Positions 1 to 6,607 of a stretch of DNA of 18,716 nucleotides are shown here, piece by piece. This DNA comes from GCA-2731375 sp046582635. Lineage in GTDB: Bacteria > Pseudomonadota > Alphaproteobacteria > GCA-2731375. The notes under the pieces are model-generated. The model ran no database searches, was not told the origin of the DNA, and saw only the letters and a list, made by a program, of their open reading frames with translations. How positions within the stretch are numbered: the stretch's first letter is position 1; each line of letters opens with the position of its first letter. Made by a program: the position numbers and the translations under genes. The DNA lies in the NCBI GenBank assembly GCA_046582635.1, contig JAYGEA010000025.1, positions 1 through 18,716 on the forward strand, in the 5' to 3' direction.

Positions 1-392
1 TGCCCATAGTGGCCTCCATGGGCGGCAACGCCGGCACCCAGACCCTGACCGTCGCCGTGCGCGCCCTTGCGACCCACGAATTAACCGGCGCCAATGCGCT
101 GCGAATCGTCGGCAAGGAACTGTTGGTTGGCGCCCTGAACGGCATCCTGTTCGCCTTCCTGGTCGGCCTGGTCGCGGCCTTCTGGTTCGACATTCCGACC
201 CTGGGCGTGGTTATCGCGGTGGCAATGATCATCAATATGGTCGTGGCCGCCCTGGCCGGCACTTTGATCCCCCTGGGCCTGGACCGCGCCGGCATCGACC
301 CCGCCATCGCCGCCACGGTGTTCCTGACCACGATTACCGACGTGGTTGGTTTTTTTGTCTTCCTCGGCCTGGCCGCGCTGTTTCTGTTGTGA
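1..392 (+). CDS. mgtE: Magnesium transporter MgtE, C-terminal part (5' truncated by window)
   Basis: The reading frame is open from base 3 and ends at TGA 390-392, so only about the last 130 residues are present. They hold the MgtE membrane-domain signature PIVASMGGNAGTQTL near the start, followed by about three hydrophobic segments (around residues 38-58, 65-88 and 100-127). MgtE is a dimeric inner-membrane Mg2+ channel. The conserved MGGNAG stretch belongs to the membrane pore domain, and the missing N-terminal part would carry the cytoplasmic N and CBS domains that sense Mg2+. The stop overlaps the GTG that can start the next gene, which suggests translational coupling. The family call is firm from the signature, and the true start lies outside the window. 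Confidence 0.9.
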   Translation, partial: PIVASMGGNAGTQTLTVAVRALATHELTGANALRIVGKELLVGALNGILFAFLVGLVAAFWFDIPTLGVVIAVAMIINMVVAALAGTLIPLGLDRAGIDPAIAATVFLTTITDVVGFFVFLGLAALFLL

Positions 393-802
393 TCATGTCA
401 GCGTCAGAGGTGATCGCGGCCTTAAACCTGCAACCCCATCCCGAAGGCGGCTATTACGCCGAGACCTACCGCCATGCACCGAAAGACGGCGGACGGGGCG
501 CCATGACGGCGATCTATTATCTGCTGGCGGCGGGAGAAAATTCCGCCTGGCACCGGGTCAACGACGCCGACGAGATCTGGCATTATTACGCTGGCGCCCC
601 GTTGGAACTGAAACGTGACGGCGAGACATTCATGCTGGGCGCCGATCTGGCCGCCGGCCAGCGCCCGCAAGTGGTGATCGGCCAGGGGCAATGGCAATCG
701 GCGCGCACCACGGGTATGTGGACCTTGGTCGGGTGCACTGTGGGGCCCGCATTTCAGTTCGAAAGTTTTGAAATGGCGCCGGCGGGTTGGGACCCAAATT
801 AG
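389..802 (+). CDS. Cupin superfamily protein (cupin_5 / DUF985)
   Basis: This is a 137-residue single-domain protein. Family features are HPEGGYYAETYR near residues 17-28, then WHRVNDADEIWHYYAG around residues 52-68, which matches the first cupin motif with metal-ligand-type histidine and glutamate, and a C-terminal GCTVGPAFQFESFEMA strand. The length is normal for DUF985. These small beta-barrel proteins have no settled general function; some relatives bind sugars or nucleotides. The GTG at 389 overlaps the mgtE stop, and an in-frame ATG at 395 is an equally good start, so coupling to mgtE is likely. No signal peptide is visible, so it is probably cytoplasmic. Confidence 0.85.
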   Translation: MIMSASEVIAALNLQPHPEGGYYAETYRHAPKDGGRGAMTAIYYLLAAGENSAWHRVNDADEIWHYYAGAPLELKRDGETFMLGADLAAGQRPQVVIGQGQWQSARTTGMWTLVGCTVGPAFQFESFEMAPAGWDPN

Positions 803-923
803 AGCATTTCAAGTTTGATTGAAATCGCCGAGCCACCCACTCCCCCACCCGGCCACCCATTAATCATAATTCCGTGGGTGGCCGGGTGGGGGAGTGGGTG
901 GCTCGGATCAAGCTTGAAAAGCT
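803..923. repeat. Long two-part palindrome filling a convergent intergenic gap
   Basis: A perfect 32-nt inverted repeat (828-859 with 875-906, loop 860-874) is enclosed by a second pair of arms (803-819 with 907-923) that match at 15 of 17 positions; 820-827 is an unpaired bulge. The pattern starts directly after the stop of the upstream plus-strand gene (800-802) and ends at the stop codon of the convergent minus-strand gene (923-925). The AT-rich outer sequence resembles palindromic extragenic repeats of alphaproteobacteria. There is no T tract, so it is not a classic intrinsic terminator, but a hairpin this strong would probably block or protect 3' ends of both transcripts. Confidence 0.85.
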
Positions 924-1903
924 TAGTTTTTGCCAGGCTTCAACAGATCCAGGGACGCCAGCACGGCCCCGCCGGCGATCAGCAGACAGGCGATCAATAC
1001 CGCACCGGTCGCGGCGGCGAAGCCGAACAGGATCAAAACCATGGTTGAAAGCAGGGGTGCCGCATAGGAGGAGGCGCCCAGAGCCTGGATGTGTCCATGT
1101 TTTACCCCATGATCCCAGCAAAAAAATGCCAAGCCCACGGGGCCCAGCCCCAGCCCCGCGACGGCCAGCCATTGCGTGGACCCCACCGGCCAGACCGTTG
1201 TTTCAAACAGCAGGTGCGCCAGGAAAGCCAACAATGCGGTCACACCGCAAAACCCGCCCACGGTGTCGGTGGGCACATGGCCCAGGCGGCGCGATAGAAT
1301 GGAATAGCCCGACCAGAGCAAGGCGCAGGCCATGGCCGCGAAGTGCCCCGGCATCAGTTGGACCGGCGCGCCGGGTTCACGACCGGCCAGGATCAAAACG
1401 GCGGCCCCCGTCAATCCCAACAGGGCGCCCGCCACATGCCACCAGCGCAAACGCTCGCCCGGCAGCAGGGCCGAAAACACCACGATCAGCAATGGCCATA
1501 AATAGGCGATCAGGCTCGCCTCCACCGCCGGTGCATTGCGCAAGGCCATGAAGTAAAAGAAGTGGTAACCGAACAAACCACCGACGCCAACACCCCATAC
1601 CATCGGTGGCTGGCGCAGATGTCCCAAAATATTCTCGCCGCGAAGCAGCCATTTGCCCAAGGCAAGCGTGAAGGCGATGGCGAATGTCATGGCGGCCAGC
1701 TGCAGCGGCGGCACCTGGCCCGTTGCCGCCGTGAACAGCGCCAACAGGGCCCATAACAACACGGCGACGAAGCCCACGGCGGTCGCGCGCCGTTGTGACA
1801 CAACCGCCCCTCGCACCCCCATCTTCATGCCAAGCGCCGTTGGGTCTTGCGCCGGTCGGCTCGTCTCATGACCCACAAACCGCATGACCGTTTTGCAAAA
1901 CAA
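923..1903 (-). CDS. EamA/DMT-family transporter (drug/metabolite exporter)
   Basis: This is an integral membrane protein of about 300 residues with roughly ten hydrophobic segments arranged as two EamA repeats. Each half has the usual pattern of a loop ahead of a helix-rich bundle, for example ASLIAYLWPLLIVVFSALL followed by the GERLRWWH loop in the first half. The layout and the WPLL segment recall YddG-like amino-acid exporters, but the substrate cannot be read from sequence. The start is uncertain: the longest frame begins at TTG 1903, with in-frame ATGs at 1885, 1828 and 1822. None has a strong ribosome-binding site, and the first transmembrane helix begins well after 1822, so a start at 1828 or 1822 is plausible. 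It converges on the cupin gene across the 803-923 palindrome. Confidence 0.85.
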   Translation of the reverse strand: MFCKTVMRFVGHETSRPAQDPTALGMKMGVRGAVVSQRRATAVGFVAVLLWALLALFTAATGQVPPLQLAAMTFAIAFTLALGKWLLRGENILGHLRQPPMVWGVGVGGLFGYHFFYFMALRNAPAVEASLIAYLWPLLIVVFSALLPGERLRWWHVAGALLGLTGAAVLILAGREPGAPVQLMPGHFAAMACALLWSGYSILSRRLGHVPTDTVGGFCGVTALLAFLAHLLFETTVWPVGSTQWLAVAGLGLGPVGLAFFCWDHGVKHGHIQALGASSYAAPLLSTMVLILFGFAAATGAVLIACLLIAGGAVLASLDLLKPGKN

Positions 1904-1954
1904 CCACCTATCCGCGCCAGCACCCGGGTCTGAATTAACACACCCTAGCCGTCA

Positions 1955-2677
1955 TCAATACATATGTTGGCCGCCGTTGATGGACATGGTGGAACCGGTG
2001 ACGAAGACAGCTTCCTCGGCCACCAGGAACATCACCGCACGAGCGATTTCATCAGCATTTCCCAGCCGCCCAACAGGGATCTTGGCGACAATTTTTTCCA
2101 GCACATTGTCCGGTACCGCCGCCACCATGTCCGTATCCACATAGCCCGGCGCAATGGCATTGACGGTGATGTTGTGCCGCGCCCCTTCCTGGGCTAAGGC
2201 CTTGGTAAAGCCGTGGATGCCGGATTTCGCGGCGGCGTAGTTGACCTGGCCGTACTGGCCGGCCTGTCCGTTGATGGAGCCAATATTGACGATGCGGCCA
2301 AATCGGCTGTCGCGCATGGTCGGAAAGACCGCCTTGCAGGTATTGAAGCAGCCGCCCAGATTGACGCGGACGACGGCCTGCCAGTCTTCATGGCTCATAT
2401 TCATCAAGGTGCCGTCGCGTGTGATGCCCGCATTGTTGACCAATATGCCAACATCGCCCAAGTCGGCGGCCAGTGCCGCGATGCCCTCCTGACAGGCCTG
2501 GAATTCACCGACATCGAATTTGTAGGCGGCGATGCCTGTCTCGTCCGTGAACTGCTTGGCGGCAACATCATTGCCCGCGTAATTGGCGCCGACCGTATAG
2601 CCCGCCGCCTGCAAAGCCTCGCAAATGCCCCGGCCGATGCCCCGGGTCCCGCCTGTTACCAATGCCACTCTACTCAT
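1955..2677 (-). CDS. phaB: Acetoacetyl-CoA reductase PhaB (NADPH-dependent SDR)
   Basis: This 240-residue classical short-chain dehydrogenase reduces acetoacetyl-CoA to (R)-3-hydroxybutyryl-CoA for PHB synthesis. It has the cofactor motif TGGTRGIG (residues 8-15), NNAG (81-84), the catalytic S134, Y147 and K151 in NYAAAK, and the PhaB-type stretches GSINGQAGQYGQVNYAAAK and NAIAPGYVDTDMV. The length is that expected for PhaB/FabG-like enzymes. The ATG at 2677 was chosen because AAAGGA lies about 7 nt ahead; another ATG at 2683 sits too close to it. The gene lies downstream of the PhaC-like gene on the same strand with about 100 bp between, so it could be co-transcribed or have its own promoter. 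The context with PhaC and PhaR favours PhaB over FabG. Confidence 0.92.
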   Translation of the reverse strand: MSRVALVTGGTRGIGRGICEALQAAGYTVGANYAGNDVAAKQFTDETGIAAYKFDVGEFQACQEGIAALAADLGDVGILVNNAGITRDGTLMNMSHEDWQAVVRVNLGGCFNTCKAVFPTMRDSRFGRIVNIGSINGQAGQYGQVNYAAAKSGIHGFTKALAQEGARHNITVNAIAPGYVDTDMVAAVPDNVLEKIVAKIPVGRLGNADEIARAVMFLVAEEAVFVTGSTMSINGGQHMY

Positions 2678-2780
2678 CGTCATGTCCTTTCCCACAATTC
2701 GTTTCAAATGTCCCCATATAGCCGTCCCACATAACACAGTTGCGTTGGTTGTTGTTTGCCATTTGTTGAATTATCCCGTG

Positions 2781-4022
2781 TCATATTGCCGCCCTCGGTT
2801 GCACCAGCCAATTCAGCAGCGGCCGCCACAATTGGCTTTCAGCCCGGCTCCCGACCACCATGCCGATATGACCCGCCGCCGGCCGAATGATCCGCGTGTC
2901 GGCCACCGCGGCGGCCACGGCATCGCCCAATGCCTGGGCCGAGGCCGCCGGCACGATACGGTCATTTTCCGGGATCGCCACCAGGGCCGGCATTCTCAGC
3001 GCAGCCGGATCAACCGTTTGACCGGCCACCCGCCAATGCCCATGGCCTGGATTATTCTCGCCATACCAGCCCAGCAGGCATTCCCGCGCCACCGCCGCGG
3101 CCAATGGCACGCCGTCGTTGACCCAGTCTTCCAGAGCCACGAAATGGGCCGCTTCGGCGCTGTCGGGATCGAGGGCGGCAAAGTGGCGGAACTTCCGTTG
3201 CGCCAGGCCTGGGTCCAGCGCGGCGAACAAAGCCTGCAACACATCCACCGGCAGTTCGCCAAAGGCCCGCAGCAGGCTATCCAAACCCGGCGCCAGGGTT
3301 TCCAGCATCGGACCCTGGGCCCCACCGGCGCGGAAATCCCACGGCGTGGCCAACAGGGCCAGACCGGCCAAATCATCCTGCCGGCGCAATGCCAGCGCCA
3401 AGGCCAGATTACCGCCCATGCAATAGCCGACCAGCGCGGGGGGGCGCACATCCGTTGCCCGCACCGCATCCAAAATAGAAGACAGTCGGCCGCAAATATA
3501 GTCATCCAGCGCGAACTGCCGCTCCACCTCCCCCGGCGTTCCCCAATCGACCAGGAACGGCCGCAGGCCCTTCCCCCGCAACCATGTCAGCAAGCCGCGC
3601 TCCGGCGTCAGGTCGAGGACATGGGCGCCATTGATCAAAGAGGGTACAAATAGCACCGGCCTGCCAGCGCCGCCGTAATCCAACAGCCGCGTGCTGCATT
3701 GAGACCAAATCACCTGGCCAACGGACCGGCCGCGATGGGGCCGTTCGGCCTGCTGATAGCTCCGCACGCCCGCCAACATGGCGGCCAGCCGGCTCTGGCA
3801 TTCGACGGCCACGGCCTGAAACAATGCCGCCCCGTCACAGCTGACCAGCTCAGCCGTCAGCGCCGCCGCCGTTTGTTGCAGTTCCGGTCGCCAGGGCAGC
3901 GAATTGTTCCGCGCAGCGGGCAAGGCGGCGAGCGAACTCATCATGGAGGTCATCGCCGTCGATAGATGCAGGGCCAGGGGCCGGGGGCGCATTTGCAGCA
4001 TTTGGTTTTGATCCCAATCCAT
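2781..4022 (-). CDS. phaC: Poly(R)-hydroxyalkanoate synthase, short PhaC-like alpha/beta hydrolase
   Basis: This predicted 413-residue protein has the PHA synthase lipase-like box GYCMGG with nucleophile C201, an Asp in PENDRIVP (D354) and a His in GHIGMVVGS (H385). That is the Cys-Asp-His triad that distinguishes PHA polymerases from serine hydrolases. Other PhaC stretches are FVPSLINGAHVLDL, FLVDWGTPG and DWVNDGVPL. At about 410 residues it is shorter than class I enzymes (about 590) and nearer class III/IV PhaC, which normally need PhaE or PhaR-type partners. The start at 4022 is supported by a purine-rich AAAGGGGGT about 10 nt upstream; ATGs at 4001 and 3992 are alternatives. The frame stays open upstream to 4370, but that part overlaps another ORF and does not look like PhaC. 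PhaB follows on the same strand. Confidence 0.85.
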   Translation of the reverse strand: MDWDQNQMLQMRPRPLALHLSTAMTSMMSSLAALPAARNNSLPWRPELQQTAAALTAELVSCDGAALFQAVAVECQSRLAAMLAGVRSYQQAERPHRGRSVGQVIWSQCSTRLLDYGGAGRPVLFVPSLINGAHVLDLTPERGLLTWLRGKGLRPFLVDWGTPGEVERQFALDDYICGRLSSILDAVRATDVRPPALVGYCMGGNLALALALRRQDDLAGLALLATPWDFRAGGAQGPMLETLAPGLDSLLRAFGELPVDVLQALFAALDPGLAQRKFRHFAALDPDSAEAAHFVALEDWVNDGVPLAAAVARECLLGWYGENNPGHGHWRVAGQTVDPAALRMPALVAIPENDRIVPAASAQALGDAVAAAVADTRIIRPAAGHIGMVVGSRAESQLWRPLLNWLVQPRAAI

Positions 4023-4284
4023 TCTTAGCCACCCCCTTTCCCTGAAGATTGGCATCCGCCAGTGCCTGCACCATGATTTTTGCCGCATCCGCGGCCGCAA
4101 GGCCTGGCTCCACGCCGGCGGAAGCGGCCAAATGCCGCTCCCATAAATCCAAATAGCGCCGCGCCAAGCCGGCCAAATCCGCTTGTACCATCCCCGCACT
4201 ATAGGCGCGCGGGCCGCGCCGGTCATGACGCAATGCAACAAATAGGTCACGAATTTCTTGCGCACTGCAACATGAGCGGGCCAT
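3850..4284 (-). CDS. Unknown protein, overlaps start of phaC; possible PHA-synthase partner
   Basis: The protein is about 144 residues. Residues 1-88 look like a real, mostly helical soluble protein, with a plausible amphipathic stretch YSAGMVQADLAGLARRYLDL around residues 28-47. The C-terminal third overlaps the first 173 nt of phaC in another frame. The ATG at 4284 has GAAGG about 7 nt upstream, and the gene is divergent from phaR. I do not recognise the family. Its place directly ahead of a short PhaC recalls class III PHA synthases, which need a PhaE subunit, but no PhaE motif can be claimed. The overlap is unusually long, so the end may be a shadow of phaC or the result of a frameshift. 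I am more confident of the first 88 codons than of the 3' part. Confidence 0.5.
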   Translation of the reverse strand: MARSCCSAQEIRDLFVALRHDRRGPRAYSAGMVQADLAGLARRYLDLWERHLAASAGVEPGLAAADAAKIMVQALADANLQGKGVAKNGLGSKPNAANAPPAPGPASIDGDDLHDEFARRLARCAEQFAALATGTATNGGGADG

Positions 4285-4348
4285 ATTAGGCCTTCGTTTA
4301 CCAAATCGATCCAAGAATGCCGTGAAAGCGGGCGTTGACGAGGCGAGC

Positions 4349-5044
4349 ATGGTTGAAAATTCGAGCACATCCGATGACGCCATTGTCATCAAGAAATACG
4401 CCAACCGGCGGCTCTACAATACCGCGACGTCCAGCTATGTGACCCTGGATACTTTGTCGACCATGGTCAAGGACGGCCAGGACTTCGTGGTACAGGATGC
4501 CAAATCGGGCACGGACATTACCCGCTCCGTGCTGACCCAGGTCATTTTCGAGGAGGAAAGCAAGGGGCAGAATTTATTGCCCATCTCCTTTCTGCGCCAA
4601 TTGATCGGCTTTTACGGTGATAGTTTGCAAACCATGGTGCCCGGCTATCTGGAAAGCACCATGACCACCTTTGCCCAAAATCAGGAACAGATCCGCCAAC
4701 ACATGGCCGATGGCGCCGGCGAGGCCAACCCCTTTCGGCAGATGGAGGAACTAGGGCATCAGAACATGGCGATGTTCCAGCAGGCCATGGGCATGTTCTC
4801 ACCCTTTGCCGCCAATAGCGCGCAATCCGGCGCCCCGCCCTCCGGCACCCCGCAGTCGGGCGCTCCGCAGTCCGGCGCTCCTCAGTCCGGAGCCCCACAG
4901 TCAGGCGGCCCGTCCGCCCCGAAACCACAAGCGGCGCCAGAGCCATCCGATAGCGGCGGCGGCGGCGGTGGGGAACTGGACCGGCTGCGCCAACAATTGG
5001 CGCAGATGCAACAACAGTTGGACCGCCTGTCCGACGAAAAATAG
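4349..5044 (+). CDS. phaR: Polyhydroxyalkanoate synthesis repressor PhaR
   Basis: This 231-residue DNA-binding regulator represses phasin and PHA genes and also binds PHA granules. The PHB/PHA accumulation regulator N-terminal domain is clear (IKKYANRRLYNTATSSYVTL, about residues 15-34). It is followed by the second family domain (VLTQVIFEEE, then LLPISFLRQLIGFYGDSLQ) at about residues 61-92. A proline/glycine-rich linker with QSGAP repeats comes next, then a short Gly run and a C-terminal heptad-like helix (LDRLRQQLAQMQQQLDRLSD) suited to oligomerisation. The ATG at 4349 is preferred because GAGG lies 5 nt upstream; a GTG at 4322 is an alternative without such a site. It is divergent from the PHA synthase side, with only about 64 bp between, an obvious place for operator sites. 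Its stop abuts the stop of the convergent gene. Confidence 0.95.
   Translation: MVENSSTSDDAIVIKKYANRRLYNTATSSYVTLDTLSTMVKDGQDFVVQDAKSGTDITRSVLTQVIFEEESKGQNLLPISFLRQLIGFYGDSLQTMVPGYLESTMTTFAQNQEQIRQHMADGAGEANPFRQMEELGHQNMAMFQQAMGMFSPFAANSAQSGAPPSGTPQSGAPQSGAPQSGAPQSGGPSAPKPQAAPEPSDSGGGGGGELDRLRQQLAQMQQQLDRLSDEK
4823..4912 (+). repeat. In-frame 15-bp tandem repeat encoding QSGAP units in PhaR
   Basis: Six consecutive 15-nt units encode QSGAP, PSGTP, QSGAP, QSGAP, QSGAP and QSGGP. The third to fifth units have the same amino acids but different synonymous codons, so the array is not a very recent slippage product. It forms a flexible linker between the conserved PhaR domains and the C-terminal helix. 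Such arrays can vary in copy number between strains. Confidence 0.85.
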
Positions 5045-5692
5045 CTATCGTGTGTCAGTAGGCCGGAATATCAGCGAGAGGTTTCCCGCCGGCATGTCGA
5101 ATTGCCCATCGAGCACCAGGCCGTTCGCCCTCGCGCTTTCGATCACCTGATCCAGATCCCGCAAGCCCCAGGATGAATTCCGGGCCCGCAAACTTTGGTC
5201 GAATTGCCGGTCATTCTCGGTGACGGCCTGGCCGTTTCGGAAAAACGGACCATACAAAAACAATATGCCATGGGCTGGCAACAGCCGCCCGGCAGCCGCC
5301 AACAGACCCTCCGCCGCTGCCCAGGGCGAGATATGGATCATATTAGCATTGAAGATCGCCACCAGTTTATCGGCGATGTCATCCACCGGCCAATGGGGCG
5401 CGGCGGCATCCAACGACCGCGCCGGCAAGATATTCCCCGCCTCCCCCGCGTCGCTCCAGGCATCAATACTGGCCAGGGCGCCGGGATCAAGGTCTGATGG
5501 GGCCCAGAAATGATCCGGGAATTCTGCTGCGAACCAGGCGCCGTGCTGGCCGCTGCCAGAGGCGGCTTCCAATATCACGCCGGGCGGGGGCAGGACCTGG
5601 CGCAGGACATCCAGGATGGGGCCCCGGTTACGTTCCGTCGCGGGCGCGTGCCGCCCGCTGGCCCGCGCCGGCATTTCAGAGCCGTCCGCCAT
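5045..5692 (-). CDS. DUF938 family, SAM-dependent methyltransferase-like protein
   Basis: This 215-residue protein matches DUF938. It has RHAPATERNRGPILDVL at residues 14-30, then the SAM-binding-type VILEAASGSGQHGAWFA (about residues 39-55), an acidic SDLDPGAL loop after the second strand, FNANMIHISPW and GILFLYGPF. The fold is that of class I methyltransferases, but no substrate is known and activity is inferred. The ATG at 5692 lies inside the end of the upstream SDR gene (17-nt overlap), which suggests a translationally coupled pair; an ATG at 5674 is a possible later start. The stop TAG abuts the phaR stop from the other strand with no spacer, so the two convergent genes share no terminator space. 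Confidence 0.85.
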   Translation of the reverse strand: MADGSEMPARASGRHAPATERNRGPILDVLRQVLPPPGVILEAASGSGQHGAWFAAEFPDHFWAPSDLDPGALASIDAWSDAGEAGNILPARSLDAAAPHWPVDDIADKLVAIFNANMIHISPWAAAEGLLAAAGRLLPAHGILFLYGPFFRNGQAVTENDRQFDQSLRARNSSWGLRDLDQVIESARANGLVLDGQFDMPAGNLSLIFRPTDTR

Positions 5693-6500
5693 CGCAAATC
5701 AAAACCTGTCCAGTGATATAATCAGCCTCCGGCAGGCACAATAAATAGACCGCGCCCGCCGCCTCTTCCACCTGGCCGGGGCGGCCGAGGGATATGCGTT
5801 TGTTCAGCTCTTCCACCGCCGCGCTGGGAAAGCCGACCTTATAGTGTTCGCCCTTGACCTCGATCTCGGCCGGTTGGCCCTCGAACGCCTGGGTCAGGCG
5901 GGTTTCGATGAAGCCAAAGGCAACGGCGTTTACATTGACGCCGTAGCGGCCCCATTCCTTGGCCAGGGTATGGGTCACGCCGACGACAGCCATCTTGCCG
6001 GCGGAATAGGCAACTTGGGTGGCGGAGCCGTACATGCCCGAGACAGAGGAAATATTGACCACCTTGCGCTGCACTACTCCTCCCGCCGCCGCTTCACGCT
6101 TGGCGCTGTGACGAAAATGCTCGCTGGCGGCGCGCAGAATTCGAAAGGGCGCGGTGGCGTGAACATCCAGCATGGCCTGCCATTGTTCATCGCTATTGCG
6201 CTGGATCGTGGTGTTCCAGATGTACCCGGCGTTGTTGACGATAATGTCCAGCCCGCCCAGGCCCGACAATGCGGTATCGACGATGCGGTCACCGAAATCA
6301 GGCGCCACCACATCACCCGTGCACGTAATGGCCCGGCCGCCCGCCGCGGCAATCAGGGCAATGGTTTCAGCCGCCGGCTCCTCATCCAGATCGTTGACCA
6401 CGATGGCGGCCCCCGCGCCAGCAAGTTTCAAGGCGATCGCCCGCCCGATACCCCGGCCGGAACCGGTTACAATCGCCACTTTATCCGCCAGTGCAGCCAT
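5676..6500 (-). CDS. Short-chain dehydrogenase/reductase (FabG-like SDR)
   Basis: This 274-residue classical SDR has TGSGRGIG (residues 12-19), a VNDLD segment after the second strand with an acidic residue that usually favours NAD(H), NNAG (89-92), and the catalytic Tyr and Lys in YSAGK (Y165, K169) with a serine in NISSVSG. The C-terminal region is slightly longer than in PhaB, with an insertion around residues 205-235. The protein ends in VLICDGGRL, typical of the family. The substrate is unknown. The ATG at 6500 follows GGAGGG with 7-nt spacing; a TTG at 6503 in frame is less likely. It lies 107 bp downstream of the TPP enzyme on the same strand and overlaps the DUF938 gene. Confidence 0.88.
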   Translation of the reverse strand: MAALADKVAIVTGSGRGIGRAIALKLAGAGAAIVVNDLDEEPAAETIALIAAAGGRAITCTGDVVAPDFGDRIVDTALSGLGGLDIIVNNAGYIWNTTIQRNSDEQWQAMLDVHATAPFRILRAASEHFRHSAKREAAAGGVVQRKVVNISSVSGMYGSATQVAYSAGKMAVVGVTHTLAKEWGRYGVNVNAVAFGFIETRLTQAFEGQPAEIEVKGEHYKVGFPSAAVEELNKRISLGRPGQVEEAAGAVYLLCLPEADYITGQVLICDGGRL

Positions 6501-6607
6501 CAATCAGCCCTCCCCTCCCGCAAATGAACGCCCACGACCCTATCATGCGGGCGCGCGCATAATGTGAAGCAAAAATACTCCTGCCCGCCGCGACTGCTCG
6601 CTTCATT

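Noticed and set aside
4023..4370. N-terminal extension of the PhaC frame
   Set aside because: It does not resemble PHA synthase, runs over the unknown ORF, and the ribosome-binding site and family start are at 4022.
4823..4912. Short direct repeats as a CRISPR array
   Set aside because: Units are contiguous, 15 nt, in frame and without spacers.
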